Program-made: the position numbers and the translations under genes
Assembly: GCA_012845835.1 (NCBI GenBank)
Contig: JABAKD010000001.1
Coordinates: forward strand, 12,849,501 to 12,913,500
DNA length: 64,000 nucleotides
Source of the DNA: Undaria pinnatifida
Lineage: Eukaryota > Sar > Phaeophyceae > Laminariales > Alariaceae
Direction: 5' to 3'
In this document: one piece after another, positions 43,301 to 52,726 of the stretch
How the letters are laid out: each line of letters begins with the position of its first letter
Position numbering within the stretch: the stretch's first letter is position 1
Notes under the pieces: generated by a model
Told to the model about the DNA's origin: nothing
What the model saw: the letters and a program-made list of their open reading frames with translations, nothing else
The model's database searches: none

Positions 43301-45546
43301 TTTCGGAGGTACGGTAAGCCAAAGCTGTGACACTACACAAAAAACGCAGCCACTCTCACGCGACCCCTTCTTCCCTGATAGTGTATTCGCTTGAAGGCGC
43401 AAGTGCTGTGTCCCTCCTTGCACACAGATATTGCTGCCTATCCTATACCAGGTCTATACCAGGTATATAGGGTAGTCTGAATCGCCCTTACAGTCCGTAA
43501 TCAATGGTTTCAGGCCTTGACGGGCCATACGATTGATCGACGTTGAGGGCGCCAGTAGTTTCAACGCGAAACGAAACGGTAAACGAACGCCAAACGACAC
43601 AGTAAAATGCGGTTAAAGTCAGGGTTAGGGTTAGGCTTGGGAACCCTGATCCTGGACGCTTAGTATGCCGGCTGAAAACTAGCAGTGCAACATTTACTCC
43701 AGGAACGAAGTGCTTCCTTAACGAACCAGCACCGGTTTGGCGAGGCGATTTGATTGGTCGACTATGAAGACGCCATTCGTTTCCAATTGGAAACGAAACG
43801 GTCAACGAACGCCACCACAAGAATACGGGTTGACTCGACCCTACTGCTCCGGCATCAGTCTGTTATCCCAAGTACAAAAGTTCCAGGAAACTGCTTGCCC
43901 GACCAATCAATGCCCTACGCAACTGCCCCAACAAACCGCTGCCGAAACGGAAGACCGAAGGAAAGCATCTCGCGGCATTGTAAACGTGCCAGCTTTGTGC
44001 GGGCACAGTGTGCCCCCCCCGCCGATGATTGTCCTGTATTTTCTCCGCCAGCCCCAGGGTTATACTTGTGATCGCGTCACGCTCAGCCGCCGGCCCTTCG
44101 CCCACCCACCCATTCACCTACCCAACAATTTCCCGCCCCTCCCCCTCCGCGCCGTCCCCAGGATGTTCCTCCACTTCCGGACCCTTTTTATTTTCCTTGT
44201 TCCTTTCGGCGTCCCGTTCTTGAAAGGATGTTGCCATCTTTTGTTGTTGCGGCCTACACCCACACATGCACCCACCCACCCGCTCACCCACTCTCCCACA
44301 CACCCTCCCTCGACCCATGCTTCCCCCCCCCCCCCCCCCCCCCCCCCACCCCCTCACCTTACCGCCTCCTCTTCACATGTTGGAAGTATCTATGTTAGCA
44401 GTAGGAATTGTGTCTTTATGTCGATTTTTTTTGCGTGGTCAATGGTCACACGACTTTACGACTTTACGGCATGCAACGAGTCAGTAACCCTTATTTATTC
44501 TTCGCGTGTGATTGTTGCCTTAGCCATCAGACGTTGTTTGGATACTGTCGGGGAAGTACACGCTGTTCGCGTCTATGTGCGCCCGTCCACCGATCTACGC
44601 ACCGATCCACCCACGCACCCCACCCACTCCCCCCCTCCCGCCCGTCTGCCACTCCCCCCCTTCCCTCCTTCTGGCCCCTCCTCTCCACTCTGTCTGCTCC
44701 CTCCCCTCCCCCCCTCCTCTCCCTCCCCACCACTCCCCACGCCCCCCCTCTGCCTTCTCTACCCCCCCTCCCGCCTCATTATTTATTCGGCTTGTCTCTG
44801 CATCTCAATCTTGGGACATTTTTGTCGTTTCTTGTCGTTTGGTGACCTGTTTTAGCCTTGACGTGGACTGGATTCAGTCGGCGCAGTACGCGCTGTTCGC
44901 CTACATCTGCGCACAGTTCGGGGCGCGGGGGGCTTTGCGCCAGGGGCTGACCCTCTTGCTCATCCCTATGGTGGGTGCTTGTTTGCGCCAGGACGGGAAG
45001 GGAGGGGGGGGGCGTAGCTGTCTGTTTTAATGCCTTAAGGTGTTTTTTTTCGTGATGTTACTGAATCAACGGCCTTTTTTCATGGGTTCAAGATTTTGGC
45101 ATATTTTTGGTTGTTTTCTTCTTGTCCCTCGTGCCGTTTCCGTGGGAATCATCGTCAGTTTCTTTTCCCCGTTTCTCTTTTTTCTGTCACCAGTCCCCCC
45201 CCTCAGTTTTCAGTTGATTTTTTTTCACCTGGCCTTTCCTCCTCTCCTTTCCAAATCCCCTGCTTCAATATTGTTCCATTTATGTTAACCTTCTTCCCGA
45301 TAAAAAAATAGTTGATCCATTTTTGTTACTTTTTTTGGTGTTTTTCCTTTTTCCGCTGCGACTTACTCAATATCATTGCTTTCGTGTTATTTTTGTCTCT
45401 TTTCCCTCCGTCACCGGCACCACCGCCAGATTTTCCTGGCCCAGACGAGGAGAGCGAGGGTGGCCTTGAAGCTGGCCCGCAACCTGGCGGCCGAGATCCC
45501 CGTTCTCACACAACTCTTCTTGGGGCTGCTGCAGGCGCCGGGACAG
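34023..45546 (+). CDS. Ubiquitin-like-domain protein, seven-exon model
   Basis: Model: 34023-34349, 35951-36009, 36883-37009, 38749-38805, 41959-42059, 44856-44970 and 45430-45546. All junctions after exon 1 use GT donors and AG acceptors, and phases fit (0, 2, 0, 0, 2, 0). Residues about 30-107 resemble a ubiquitin fold: TVGRLKEELEKNFPGKIPAS, then LQRLFKGTQLLDSSMTLEE, aligning with the helix and the QQRLIFAGKQLED stretch of ubiquitin. There is no C-terminal Gly-Gly, so it is a domain, not a conjugated modifier. Downstream are acidic linkers and helices ending in the hydrophobic LRQGLTLLLIPMIFLAQ and a leucine-rich helix, which suggests a membrane-associated C terminus. The N terminus is also hydrophobic. 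The start is uncertain. I do not recognise the family beyond the UBL domain. Other UBL-plus-membrane proteins act in ER quality control, but that is only analogy. Confidence 0.7.
34790..35070. repeat. AGCAGCAA-rich tract in intron 1
   Basis: Begins with (GCA)7 at about 34810 and continues as degenerate AGCAGCAA/CAGCGGCAG units for about 260 bp. Confidence 0.6.
35890..35916. repeat. Interstitial telomere-like tract
   Basis: TAACTCTAACCCTATCCCTA followed by ACCCTAACCCC. It is an imperfect CCCTAA array in intron 1, just before exon 2. Confidence 0.75.
35951..36009 (+). CDS. UBL gene exon 2
   Basis: Acceptor ATATTGCGCAG, 59 nt encoding GAEGPLSLLLDNAPPIDAS, donor GTGAGTATTG. It ends with two bases of an Arg codon completed by exon 3. 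A telomere-like tract sits about 35 bp upstream. Confidence 0.65.
36115..36240. repeat. CCCA/CCAT low-complexity tract in intron 2
   Basis: Degenerate CACCCACC/CACCCATC tandem. Similar tracts occur in introns at 44265-44360 and 44600-44770. The 166-codon plus frame over it is spurious. Confidence 0.7.
36883..37009 (+). CDS. UBL gene exon 3
   Basis: Acceptor TCGTCTCCCAG, 127 nt encoding FDPDTAVPSRRDGQVEAFSA and then CLAAQSTLQETLLAAMRGDN with a final GQ, donor GTACACGG in phase 0. Amphipathic helix character in the second half. Confidence 0.75.
38692..38735. repeat. GGTGAT hexamer repeat at the exon 4 acceptor
   Basis: Six or more GGTGAT units, degenerating to GACGATGACC, within 15 bp of the acceptor, where a pyrimidine tract would be expected. 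Confidence 0.75.
38749..38805 (+). CDS. UBL gene exon 4
   Basis: Acceptor CGTGGCAG, 57 nt (19 codons) encoding EDPELSRSVKMKADFENTQ, donor GTGGGCAC. The acceptor has no polypyrimidine tract. A (GGTGAT)n repeat at 38692-38735 takes its place. Confidence 0.7.
38821..39503 (+). mobile_element. Family A element with internal insertion (copy A15, intron 4)
   Basis: The left part has GGACGCACGCGCACGCAATA. Landmarks AATTGTTTCCGAAAA, AAGGAACTGCCCAACATCGC, CTATAGGCCATGACATTGCT and CATCGGGGTGCACTTTTTAT follow. The right part, CCTCAGAAATGCGGGGGCAC and GTAGCATGCC, resumes after about 280 bp of unrelated sequence (39130-39410). It starts 16 bp after exon 4. Confidence 0.5.
39690..39890. repeat. CGGTA-rich minisatellite
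   Basis: Degenerate units with GCTTCGGTAAGTTCGGTATG and ACACCGGTACCCGGTGCTTC. It resembles the CCCGTACCCGACACTTCTG array at 54115-54300. Both are preceded by a TAGGGTGCGTAC word and give Tyr/Arg/Gly/Thr-rich frames on minus. Confidence 0.55.
39976..40118. repeat. 71-bp direct tandem repeat
   Basis: AGATCTGTCAGGGAGATAGA followed by TCCTTAATTTCTATGATCC occurs at 39981 and 40052, an offset of 71 bp with almost no mismatches. Confidence 0.85.
40371..41133. mobile_element. TIR transposable element with TACA target duplication (intron 4)
   Basis: Left terminus AGCTTGGCCGGCCAAGAAAC. The right terminus, reverse complemented, reads AGCTGGGCCGGCCAAGACGC, with 18 of 21 bases matching over the TIR. Both ends are flanked by TACA (40367-40370 and 41134-41137). 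Subterminal arms at about 40800-40925 and 40985-41103 are also inverted copies (TTGGAGTTCGGACCTGAAAT versus AATTCAGGTCCGAACTCCAA). A short direct duplication of TTGAAAATATCGCTGTGCCC lies at 40772 and 40811. No transposase is encoded, so it is non-autonomous. Superfamily unassigned. Confidence 0.75.
41187..41212. repeat. Poly-C run
   Basis: About 26 consecutive C followed by more C/T. A G-quadruplex is possible on minus. The run length may be unreliable in sequencing. Confidence 0.85.
41959..42059 (+). CDS. UBL gene exon 5
   Basis: Acceptor TTTTTTTATTTGCAG is the strongest in the gene. 101 nt encode ALLRRTLDEVPDTSGDEEEV and then FGVLHEALRPLAH, donor GTACATAC in phase 2. Confidence 0.78.
42070..42775. 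repeat. ~180-bp satellite in intron 5
   Basis: Four diverged units begin near 42072, 42265, 42448 and 42634. They share GTTTACAAGGTCCCC-type starts, TCGGGATGTGGTTGGCTTGA, AAAAGAGGCAA, TAGCCGACGCGCAAGTAACC and CGACCAGCCCAAACGAGTTT. The first starts only about 10 bp after the exon 5 donor. Confidence 0.8.
42781..43083. repeat. 160-bp tandem duplication in intron 5
   Basis: AGTTTATAGCTTAGTCTGCT occurs at 42781 and 42941, and about 143 bp after each is nearly identical (ATCATGCATGG, GGCAATCGATTATCCTCGCG). High identity implies a recent event continuing from the 180 bp array. Confidence 0.88.
43520..43830. repeat. Duplicated block with telomere-like motif
   Basis: GAAACGAAACGGTAAACGAA at 43568 and GAAACGAAACGGTCAACGAA at 43790 sit in similar contexts (GATTGATCGACGTTGA / GATTGGTCGACTATGA). 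GGGTTAGGGTTAGGCTTGGG lies between them at 43623. Confidence 0.6.
44265..44775. repeat. C-rich low-complexity tract in intron 5
   Basis: Contains about 27 consecutive C at 44321-44347 and long CCT/CCC/CCAC tracts. The 372-codon plus frame across it (43737-44855) is a composition artefact: Pro/Ser/Leu-rich, with no motif. Confidence 0.75.
44856..44970 (+). CDS. UBL gene exon 6
   Basis: Acceptor GACCTGTTTTAG, 115 nt encoding LDVDWIQSAQYALFAYICAQ and then FGARGALRQGLTLLLIPM, donor GTGGGTGC in phase 0. Two hydrophobic helices are suggested. Confidence 0.78.
45430..45546 (+). CDS. UBL gene exon 7
   Basis: Acceptor CACCACCGCCAG, 117 nt encoding IFLAQTRRARVALKLARNLA and then AEIPVLTQLFLGLLQAPGQ, donor GTAGGCCG in phase 0. 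The basic patch after the hydrophobic run of exon 6 fits a membrane-flanking region. Confidence 0.75.
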
Positions 45547-46710
45547 GTAGGCCGTCACAGACAACAAATAGGTACGTAGAGCCAGTAGTGTATGCGAGGT
45601 TTTGACCCAGCTTCGACAATCCGCATGATAAAGTGAACACGTATCGGTTCCCGGTATGATGGGATGAAAATGGTTCACAGCAGTAGTAACACTTCGTTTC
45701 AGCTTCGTTGAGAGGGTAGGCAATAGACATGTCATCATTCTTTCTGTGCGCGTGTCGTATCGTCTCTCCCTCCGTTGCACGCCGGATGCATCCCCGACTT
45801 GAGCAGAAAGAGTCTCTTCGTGCGACCAATGGTGTAATCAAAATACCCCTGTTTCGATATTTTTCCCCTCTGAATTATCTAAAGGGTTACAATACCTCCC
45901 TTCTTCGCCGCTAGTTTTAATGCTGGCACCTAGGCCCAAGCATCCTTCAGACAGCAGATACAGAGCAATTTTTCAGTAGGGGTGCACGGGGCCAAGAAAA
46001 AGAAAAGAAAATGAATTTTTCGGGGGTCTACTTGCGAGTGCCACCAGAACGAAAATGTCACGTGGTTTATCGACGGTCTACAGTACTACGAACGACTTCC
46101 GATGCACCCACCGAAGCACGGACTACCGGCCATTTGCGCGATCGACAGCTGGCCGTGGTTGTCACTTGTCTCTGTGTTTGGGGCCCCTGTGCCCTGCCTC
46201 TTGTTTGCTCTTGTTTATGTAAAACCTGCGGTGTTCTCGATCGTCTCGCGGCAGCAGCGCACCAGAACGTCCGCTCGTACGACGTATCATTCTAACAGGA
46301 AATGTAATATTTTTCCTGTATTAATATGAACATAAAACAATCGTTATATAGTGGACAGAGCGATGCGAGTACGACTAAACTTGCCAACGGCACTCATACT
46401 GCACTTTAGAGCTATCTGCTGTGGTTCTGGTTGCTACTGGTTGCTGCAGTATGTCCTAGACGTTTCGCCCTACGGCTACTGTTGCTACACCTGCTGTTGT
46501 GTGTTTGCCAATGTCGTCAGTTGGCGTTCATGCTCGTCGTACATACTGCTGTTCTCACCCCGTACGTACGAGTTTCCTCGTACCTCAAACGTACGACGAC
46601 GAGCAAAAAAAGAAGGAAGGTAACATGAAATGACATGGACTATGGCCACAGAGAAGCGAGCACAGCGGAATAGTTCGCTGCGGATCAACCGCACCCGTCC
46701 ATGCCTGCAG
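45547..46710. other. Intron 7 or 3' region of the UBL gene
   Basis: No recognised exon. It contains a CGTACGTACGAG / CGTACGACGACG cluster at about 46560-46605. Confidence 0.4.
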
Positions 46711-46899
46711 CAGACAGAGGCTGCCTCAGTGTCAGCGGCCGTGCTGCAGCCAGCGCCAAAGGCCGAAGAGACGGCTCTACTGCTTGGTTTTGTCTCGAGA
46801 TTCTGTTACGTGAATATGTCATGTTTTTGGGGTTTTATTGTCACGAAACGCCTTGCCGTCGGTAATTTGTGTCACGAAGTTGTTGGATATCGTCGGTAA
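46711..46899 (+). CDS. Possible terminal exon of the UBL gene
   Basis: Acceptor CATGCCTGCAG in the phase exon 7 requires. 63 codons including TAA, beginning QTEAASVSAAVLQPAPKAEE and ending in a hydrophobic stretch with FWGFIVTKRLAVG. The first 26 residues have coding-like composition; the rest is less convincing and may be intron or UTR. Other last exons cannot be excluded. Confidence 0.3.
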   Translation, partial: QTEAASVSAAVLQPAPKAEETALLLGFVSRFCYVNMSCFWGFIVTKRLAVGNLCHEVVGYRR

Positions 46900-46959
46900 T
46901 TCATGTCACGTTTTTGGTGCACCCACACTAAAAAATTGCCTTTCCCGTACAGTACTCTA

Positions 46960-47640
46960 GCCGCTCCCCGTTTCCCCCTTGTCGCCTTGCTGATCACTAG
47001 AAACCCACCCGCGGGATTATTTCCCCTACCCCCCACCCCCGTCTGCCCACACCAACGTCATCAGCACCCAAGGCCCAAGTATAATCAATTTTTTCTCCCC
47101 TACCCCACACTCGCCGCCGCCCATGCCCCGCTGGTTCGTGGAAACCCACACAGGTGTGTGGAACCCACACGAGCGACCTCCGCCCTGCGCCCACTAGTGT
47201 ATTCTGGGGGCGTAACGGCCCCGAATATAGTCGGATATTGAAGAAACCTATCCCCTGCTCCCCCCCCCCCGCCTCACACCGCCTTCCGCCTCCGCCGCCG
47301 TCCCGGTCACTGGGGACCCACACAGACAGGCGATCCTTTCTTCACCCCCTCCTGCCCCCTCTATCTTATTTTGTGGTCATACGGGCGGAACTATCACCAG
47401 ATACTTTCAGTAGTCAACGCCCCCCTCCCCCCCCCAGGTTTCAGTAGCGTCCCTCCCCCCCACCCTCCCGCTCCCACCCCCGCCCCCACTTCGCGCGTAT
47501 CACTGGAAACCCACACAGGTGATCCTTTCCCTCGACGCAGCTGCGTATTCGAGGGAGCTCTACGGTCCGGGTGGCCCGAAATACGATCCTGCATTTTTGG
47601 AGGCGGAAGAAGGAGAGGGGGAAGGGGATGACGGAATGAT
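46960..47640. repeat. C-rich repeat with GGAAACCCACACAGGTG units
   Basis: GGAAACCCACACAGGTG occurs at about 47139 and 47507, with GGACCCACACAGACAGGCG at 47315, each followed by C-rich tracts. GGCCCCGAATA / GGCCCGAAATACG words recur. Units are about 180-190 bp. Confidence 0.5.
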
Positions 47641-48024
47641 GTCAGAGGGGGACAGCGAATCTTACGATTAGGTTTGGAGACCTTTGATAACTGAACGACC
47701 GTTTCAGGGGACTGTTTTGGGCGGGACCTTTTTTGCTATGGTACAAGGGTCTACCTCTTGCTGATGCCAGACAAGTTTTGAAGGCGGAGGAGGGGGGGGG
47801 GTGGGGAAGGGGGTCAAGGCGGGATGTCGGAGGGAGACAACGAAGATCAGACACCGTAGTTTAAACTGAAGGACAAACTGGCCCAGGCTACGGTAGTATT
47901 GTACAATTAATACTGTAGTCACCTTTAGGGCCTTTATTTCCACGTATCAGCATTTCGCGCAAGTGTGACTCCCCAATTGCTTGTCAAGAGCTTGGGCTTT
48001 CGTGCTCTCTTGTTCCGCGGAAAA

Positions 48025-48375
48025 ATGGCGCCATCGCTGGTTAGGGTTCTCGGAACGAAAAATGGGGCACCCCTCCCCACCGTGGCCTTGTTCAACTATA
48101 TCCCAATGTGTACTTGGACTGATGTGTGGGATTTTTTGTTGCAGCAGTACAAGGGTTTATACTGCCAAAATGGTCAAGCAGTAATTCCAACCAGTGTCCC
48201 CAAACCCCCCTATTTACTGCCAGCGTGGTTTTCATTACTTTTTCCGAGTAGTTTTTCCCAAAAGTGTTCGAGGCGGAGCCGTGGGCGGGGCTGCGGGGGG
48301 GGGAGGAGGAGGGGGGGGGGGGGGCAGACGGATAAGATGTCAGATAGAGAATGCGAAGATTTGGCGGAGCGTTAA
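48025..48375 (+). CDS. Uncertain short open frame
   Basis: The ATG in GAAAAATGGCGCC starts a 116-codon frame beginning MAPSLVRVLGTKNGAPLPTV. The last third is a Gly/Arg low-complexity run over a poly-G tract. A TTTTTTGTTGCAG acceptor-like site lies inside it at about 48144. No known domain; it may be chance. Confidence 0.2.
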   Translation: MAPSLVRVLGTKNGAPLPTVALFNYIPMCTWTDVWDFLLQQYKGLYCQNGQAVIPTSVPKPPYLLPAWFSLLFPSSFSQKCSRRSRGRGCGGGRRRGGGGQTDKMSDRECEDLAER

Positions 48376-49347
48376 CCCTGGTTCTGTGGACAGCATGGTT
48401 AACACAAATTCCATGTTGTTTGTTTTCCCCAAAATGCGATGGTTCAGAGGCGAAATGGGGCGGAGAAACAGTGAAAAAAGTGAAGAGCAGGCGTCGGTCG
48501 CATGAGGCAGCCCGTGCTACGCTGGGATAGTGGATGCCACTTTTGGTGCCCCGCTGAGTTGTGCACATAATGCGCGTTGCCGTACTAAAATGCCCGAACT
48601 GCTGCGCACTCGGATTATTATTGACGGCCATGAATATTAATAGTGAAAACCACGTGAATGATACCACTTCGTCCGGAAATATAAACACCCTTTGCATTTG
48701 ATATGAATGCCCAAATGGTGTTTTTTTTCAGGACACAGTGGTTTATGTTTCCTGTCGTGTTACCTGGGTTCGAAACTCGTTTTTAACTGTTAATATTCCT
48801 AAAGATTTTTTCCTACTCTCTTTTATAGTAAGTTCAAGCAGTTTTGTCTCTTATTCGTGAGAGCAAATCCTAGAGTAGTTCGCGCTTTTTTGGCCTGCGA
48901 AACAAATGTATTCTACCCCATTTTCGAAGTAATTTGCCCCCTCGTCCCCCCCCCCCAAAAAAGGCGTTACAGTTCTACAATGGTTGAGCAGAACTTCGCT
49001 TCGGCGGCGATCGAGTGGCGAGATGTTGCTCACGGTCGGCGTCAATCAGTAGAGATAACTAACTGGTGTTTTGGAGTATAGTAACGGTTTTCGCCGGTAG
49101 TGACAGCTCGCGTTGTCGCTACCATGGGAACAGAAGGATACACCAGCTAGCGCTGGATTGCGAATGCAATTTAGTTAAATTGACACGCGGTATCCATGAA
49201 AATACTTCAAGTGTGGCGAGCTCAAGCTTTCTTCCTCCCCATCCGCGGGAGGACAGAAACATCAACAGATAATGAACAACACTCGTTCGAGCAAATGGCC
49301 ACTCTAAGTACGAGACAAAAGGGGATATAAGCTCTACCGTGGTTGGT

Positions 49348-49669
49348 GACGCATGCTATGTGGTGCAACATAAATTTCAAACATTTTTTTCGGAGACATC
49401 ACTTACTTGCTTATGGAGCTCTCTAGCTTACACATACAATACAATGCAATACGATACAACACAATACAAAATACCCAAGAACATTTTCAAAATGAAGTTG
49501 AAAGTTCTGCCCGATGAAAAATACCTTGGTGCCCCCCGCGGGTGTGCGACGAAAACACCGAAAAACCAGATTGAAATTTCCGACTATTTTGTGCTAAGGA
49601 GCCCCCGTCATTCTTCAGAAAAAGACTTGACCAAAAGCCCTCCCACCAGTGTCTATCGTTGCACGCGTC
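49348..49669 (-). mobile_element. Family A element (copy A16, inverted)
   Basis: The left end is GACGCATGCTATGTGGTGCA and the right end GTGTCTATCGTTGCACGCGT. The interior has GGAGCCCCCGTCATTCTTCA and GCCCGATGAAAAATACC, with an AATACAATACAATGCAATAC microsatellite at 49433. It shows the family is not confined to 5-21 kb. Confidence 0.55.
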
Positions 49670-50574
49670 TGAATTCGGTTCGATTCGGTTCAAGGGTTGG
49701 GGTTGGGGTAAGATCATCCCCAAAGTAGAGGGTCAACCTTTTTCTTGAACAAGTGGCATGTGTAAGGTATCCTTGTCGGCGTGTCCTTATTTTTGGGGAG
49801 GGGGGGGGTATGTATGTCGTCTAGCTTACGATCACACTGGAGCATTCCCTGTGGGGATGTTTTTGTTGCGGTCGAATGCGAGGGTTGCGGGTTTGTTGCA
49901 CACCACCACAGCAACGATCGCTGGTGGGTTGCGGCAGCTTGGGCTGTCGTTGCCACGGCAGCACCGTTTTTTCGACAGCCGAGTGAAATTGACACGCGAC
50001 ACACGCTCGTTTAAGCGTGGCGCGCTTTACTTTTTTCTACCCATCCGCCGGAGGCTTTTGAAAAAAACTAGAAAAGCCGCTGATGACCATGGTGCACATG
50101 AAAGCGCTTGTGTCCGTCGTGTACCTGGGCCTCGTGCAGCTTGGCTCTCTGGGGCAGCAGCTCCTACTTGCAATTCTAAAAGTGCAGCGCTGGTGGCAAG
50201 CGACACGTTTGATTACAGTTCGTGCTTTCGCTCTCACGGCCTCCAACTGGGCCCACATGCCGACCCAAGCGACAACCCACAGAATTAGGGGTTGCGCTTT
50301 TTTACCCAAACGTTTGTGCCCAGCTGAGCTCCTCCGAGGGCGCCGGACAGTTTTTGTCGACACCTCACATAAAATAAGACACAATGGAGAACTAACAGGA
50401 GCGCTGTGATCGCAGGACGATTTAGAAGAAAGCAAGTTTGTTCTTCGTTTTTTTTTCCATTTTTATTATAATCACTTGTTTTAGATACCTGTTGTAAGGC
50501 TTAGTTTGGATAAGCTAACGGTTAACCTTATTTGCAAGTGGTCAAACGGGCTAATACCCCAGTAATTCCTTAAC

Positions 50575-50640
50575 AAATGACGTCGTCGACAGACCATGGG
50601 TTTTTGGGGCCGTGGGTTCGAGTCTCACATCCACCTAATA
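50575..50640 (+). repeat. tRNA 3'-half-like segment
   Basis: GTGGGTTCGAGTCTCACATCCACC has a perfect T arm and B box and a 3' acceptor-like strand. The inverted copy at 51481-51530 has GTGGGTTCAAATCCCACATC. The 5' half is missing in both, so neither is a functional tRNA gene. Confidence 0.55.
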
Positions 50641-50968
50641 ATAAACTTTTTCAGACTTTCCCCATGTCGAACTTGCAAAATACTCTCCCGGGTATACCCA
50701 GGAAACGAAACCGCTTGGATATTGACAGGCCCACCTGTATGTATATCCAGCCGACCTGGTATCCCGCCGTTTCAAGGGGAGATAATGTTTTAAGGCTTAG
50801 TTTGGGTAAGCTATCGGTTAATGTAAGGTTATAGTGGGTGGGGACACAGAGTGCCCCCTGCAGGTTTGCCAATTGAGCAGGTCCTCGAAGAGTACTCACT
50901 TTCTTTGCCTTCGTAGAGACTTACCAGGTAGCTTTATTCGATTCCACCAGAGCCCCGGATAGCTTCTA

Positions 50969-50994
50969 AGATCGGAGGCACGTGCCTCCGATCT
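50969..50994. repeat. 26-bp perfect palindrome
   Basis: AGATCGGAGGCAC followed by its exact reverse complement. A second copy lies at 51685-51706 (22 bp). In the third module the two halves are split: GATCGGAGGC at 51931 and GTGCCTCCGATC at 52727, with about 785 bp between. Confidence 0.9.
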
Positions 50995-51701
50995 ATTTCC
51001 TAACTCTCCCGAATATAAAACGCCAACCTCATCATACGAAACCCATCCAAATGATCTCAAATTCGGATAATTACAGGGCTTTCGAGGCCGTATCTTAACA
51101 CTAGCCCACCCTGATGAGTCGCATATGCAGAAATATGGGAGATTCGGGGGAACTCCGGTTCTACGAACTAGACCACGAGTCGAAGATGCGGCTCCTCAAA
51201 ACTCACTCCCACGCCTTTAACGGACTGGCTATGGAGCCAGGAACACGCGAATCTGTTAAGGTATTAGTGGGGTATTAGTCCGTTTGACCACTTGCCAAAG
51301 GTTAACCAATAGCTTACCCAAACTGAGCCTTATAACACTCCCTCCCCCCGAAACAGCGGGATAGCAGGTCGGCCGGATGTACGGGCGGACCTGTCAATTA
51401 TCCAAGCGGTTTCGTTTCCTGGGTATACCGGGGAGAGTATTTTCAAGTTCGACATGGAGAAAGTCTGAAAAAGTTTTTTATGGTGGATGTGGGATTTGAA
51501 CCCACGACCCAAAAAACCCATGGTCTGTCGACGACGCCCTTTATTTGTTGGGTTATAGGTGGGGGCACAGAGTGCCCCCTGCAGGTTTGCCAATTGAGCA
51601 GGTCCTCGGAGAGTACTCACTTTCTTTGCCTTCGTAGAGACGTAGCTTTATTCGATTCCACCAGAGCCCCGGATAGCTTCTGAAATCGGAGGCACGTGCC
51701 T

Positions 51702-51936
51702 CCGATCCATTTCCTAACTTTCCCGAATATAAAACGCCAACCTCATCATACGAAACCCATCCAAATGATCTCAAATTCGGATAATTACAGGCCTTTCGAG
51801 GCCGTATATTAACAGTAACCTTTTTGTTAAGATGCGGCCTCGAAAGTGCTGTAATTATCCGAATTGAGATGATTTGGGTGGGTTTCGTATGATAAGGTTG
51901 GCGTTTTGTATTCGGGATAGTCAGGATATAGATCGG
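51702..51936. repeat. Large hairpin: ~113-bp arms, 10-bp loop
   Basis: 51702-51814 is matched in reverse by 51825-51936 (TTATCCGAATTGAGATGATT versus AATGATCTCAAATTCGGATA) with about 85-90% identity and a loop of about 10 bases. Confidence 0.85.
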
Positions 51937-52726
51937 AGGCTCGGGTTTCCTTTTTGGTTTTAAGTTTTCAATACTCTACATAGGTTGCTCCATTCTGGTT
52001 TTCCGTTTTCCTCTCTTCCTGTGGCCTGCCTTTTAGCGATCTGCTTTATTAGTGAATAGCCCTATCCTTGGAGTTTAGGCCTCTTTACGAGGTGTGGGGG
52101 AATCTATAGCCTCATGTGTTTGTTTCGAATAGCCGCATCTTCGACCTCCTTTCCCGGTCTTTTAGGATGAACGTTGTCGTCATCTTTCGACCGTCTTGAG
52201 GTCTGCATATACGACTATTCAGGGTGGGCTAATGTAATAGAGTGTCGGTATAGCGGGCAATAGATTCGGTAAGATAGTCCGCAGAGTAACGGTCTATTGG
52301 CCACAAGAAGATTCCCTTAGAACGGAATATTCTTAGTGAAGCGGATAACCCGTAGAGAATAGCTAGCTTATACCACAAGAACGTTCTCGGTAATGGAACG
52401 TCCTCCTCTGGACAAGATAGGTAGAAGTAAGCGCGTTAAGCGCTCTTGGGAATATAGCACACCTAGGAGAACGTTCCTTGTACGTTCCATAGGTAAAGGT
52501 CCAGAAGAGAGCACAGCAGCAATGCTGGAGGGTGAAGCGAACTCTGTGAGCCTCACCCCACCCCCATGCTCTCACTCCTTCCCCTTTCCTGTCTCCTTCG
52601 AGCTTCTCATAGCTCAACGCCAGTAATAAGAAATCATCAAAGAAGAACCGGTGCTGTCTCCAAGCGAAGCTGATACCCCTGCGTCCCTTCCCTCCCAACA
52701 TCCGGCACCACGACTCCTTCACAACG
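51937..52726. other. Unique insert within the composite element
   Basis: About 785 bp lying between the two halves of the palindrome. A minus frame (52363-52722, 119 codons) and a plus frame (52393-52626) are open, but neither has a motif I can name. The piece at 51960-52350 looks non-coding. Confidence 0.4.

Noticed and set aside
43737-44855. 372-codon plus open frame, the longest outside the copia element
   Set aside because: It is dominated by Pro/His/Ser from C-rich tracts, crosses a 27-base poly-C run and ends inside the acceptor region of UBL exon 6. It is intron sequence.
48092-48697. 201-codon minus frame
   Set aside because: No recognisable domain; it crosses a G-rich run and looks like chance.
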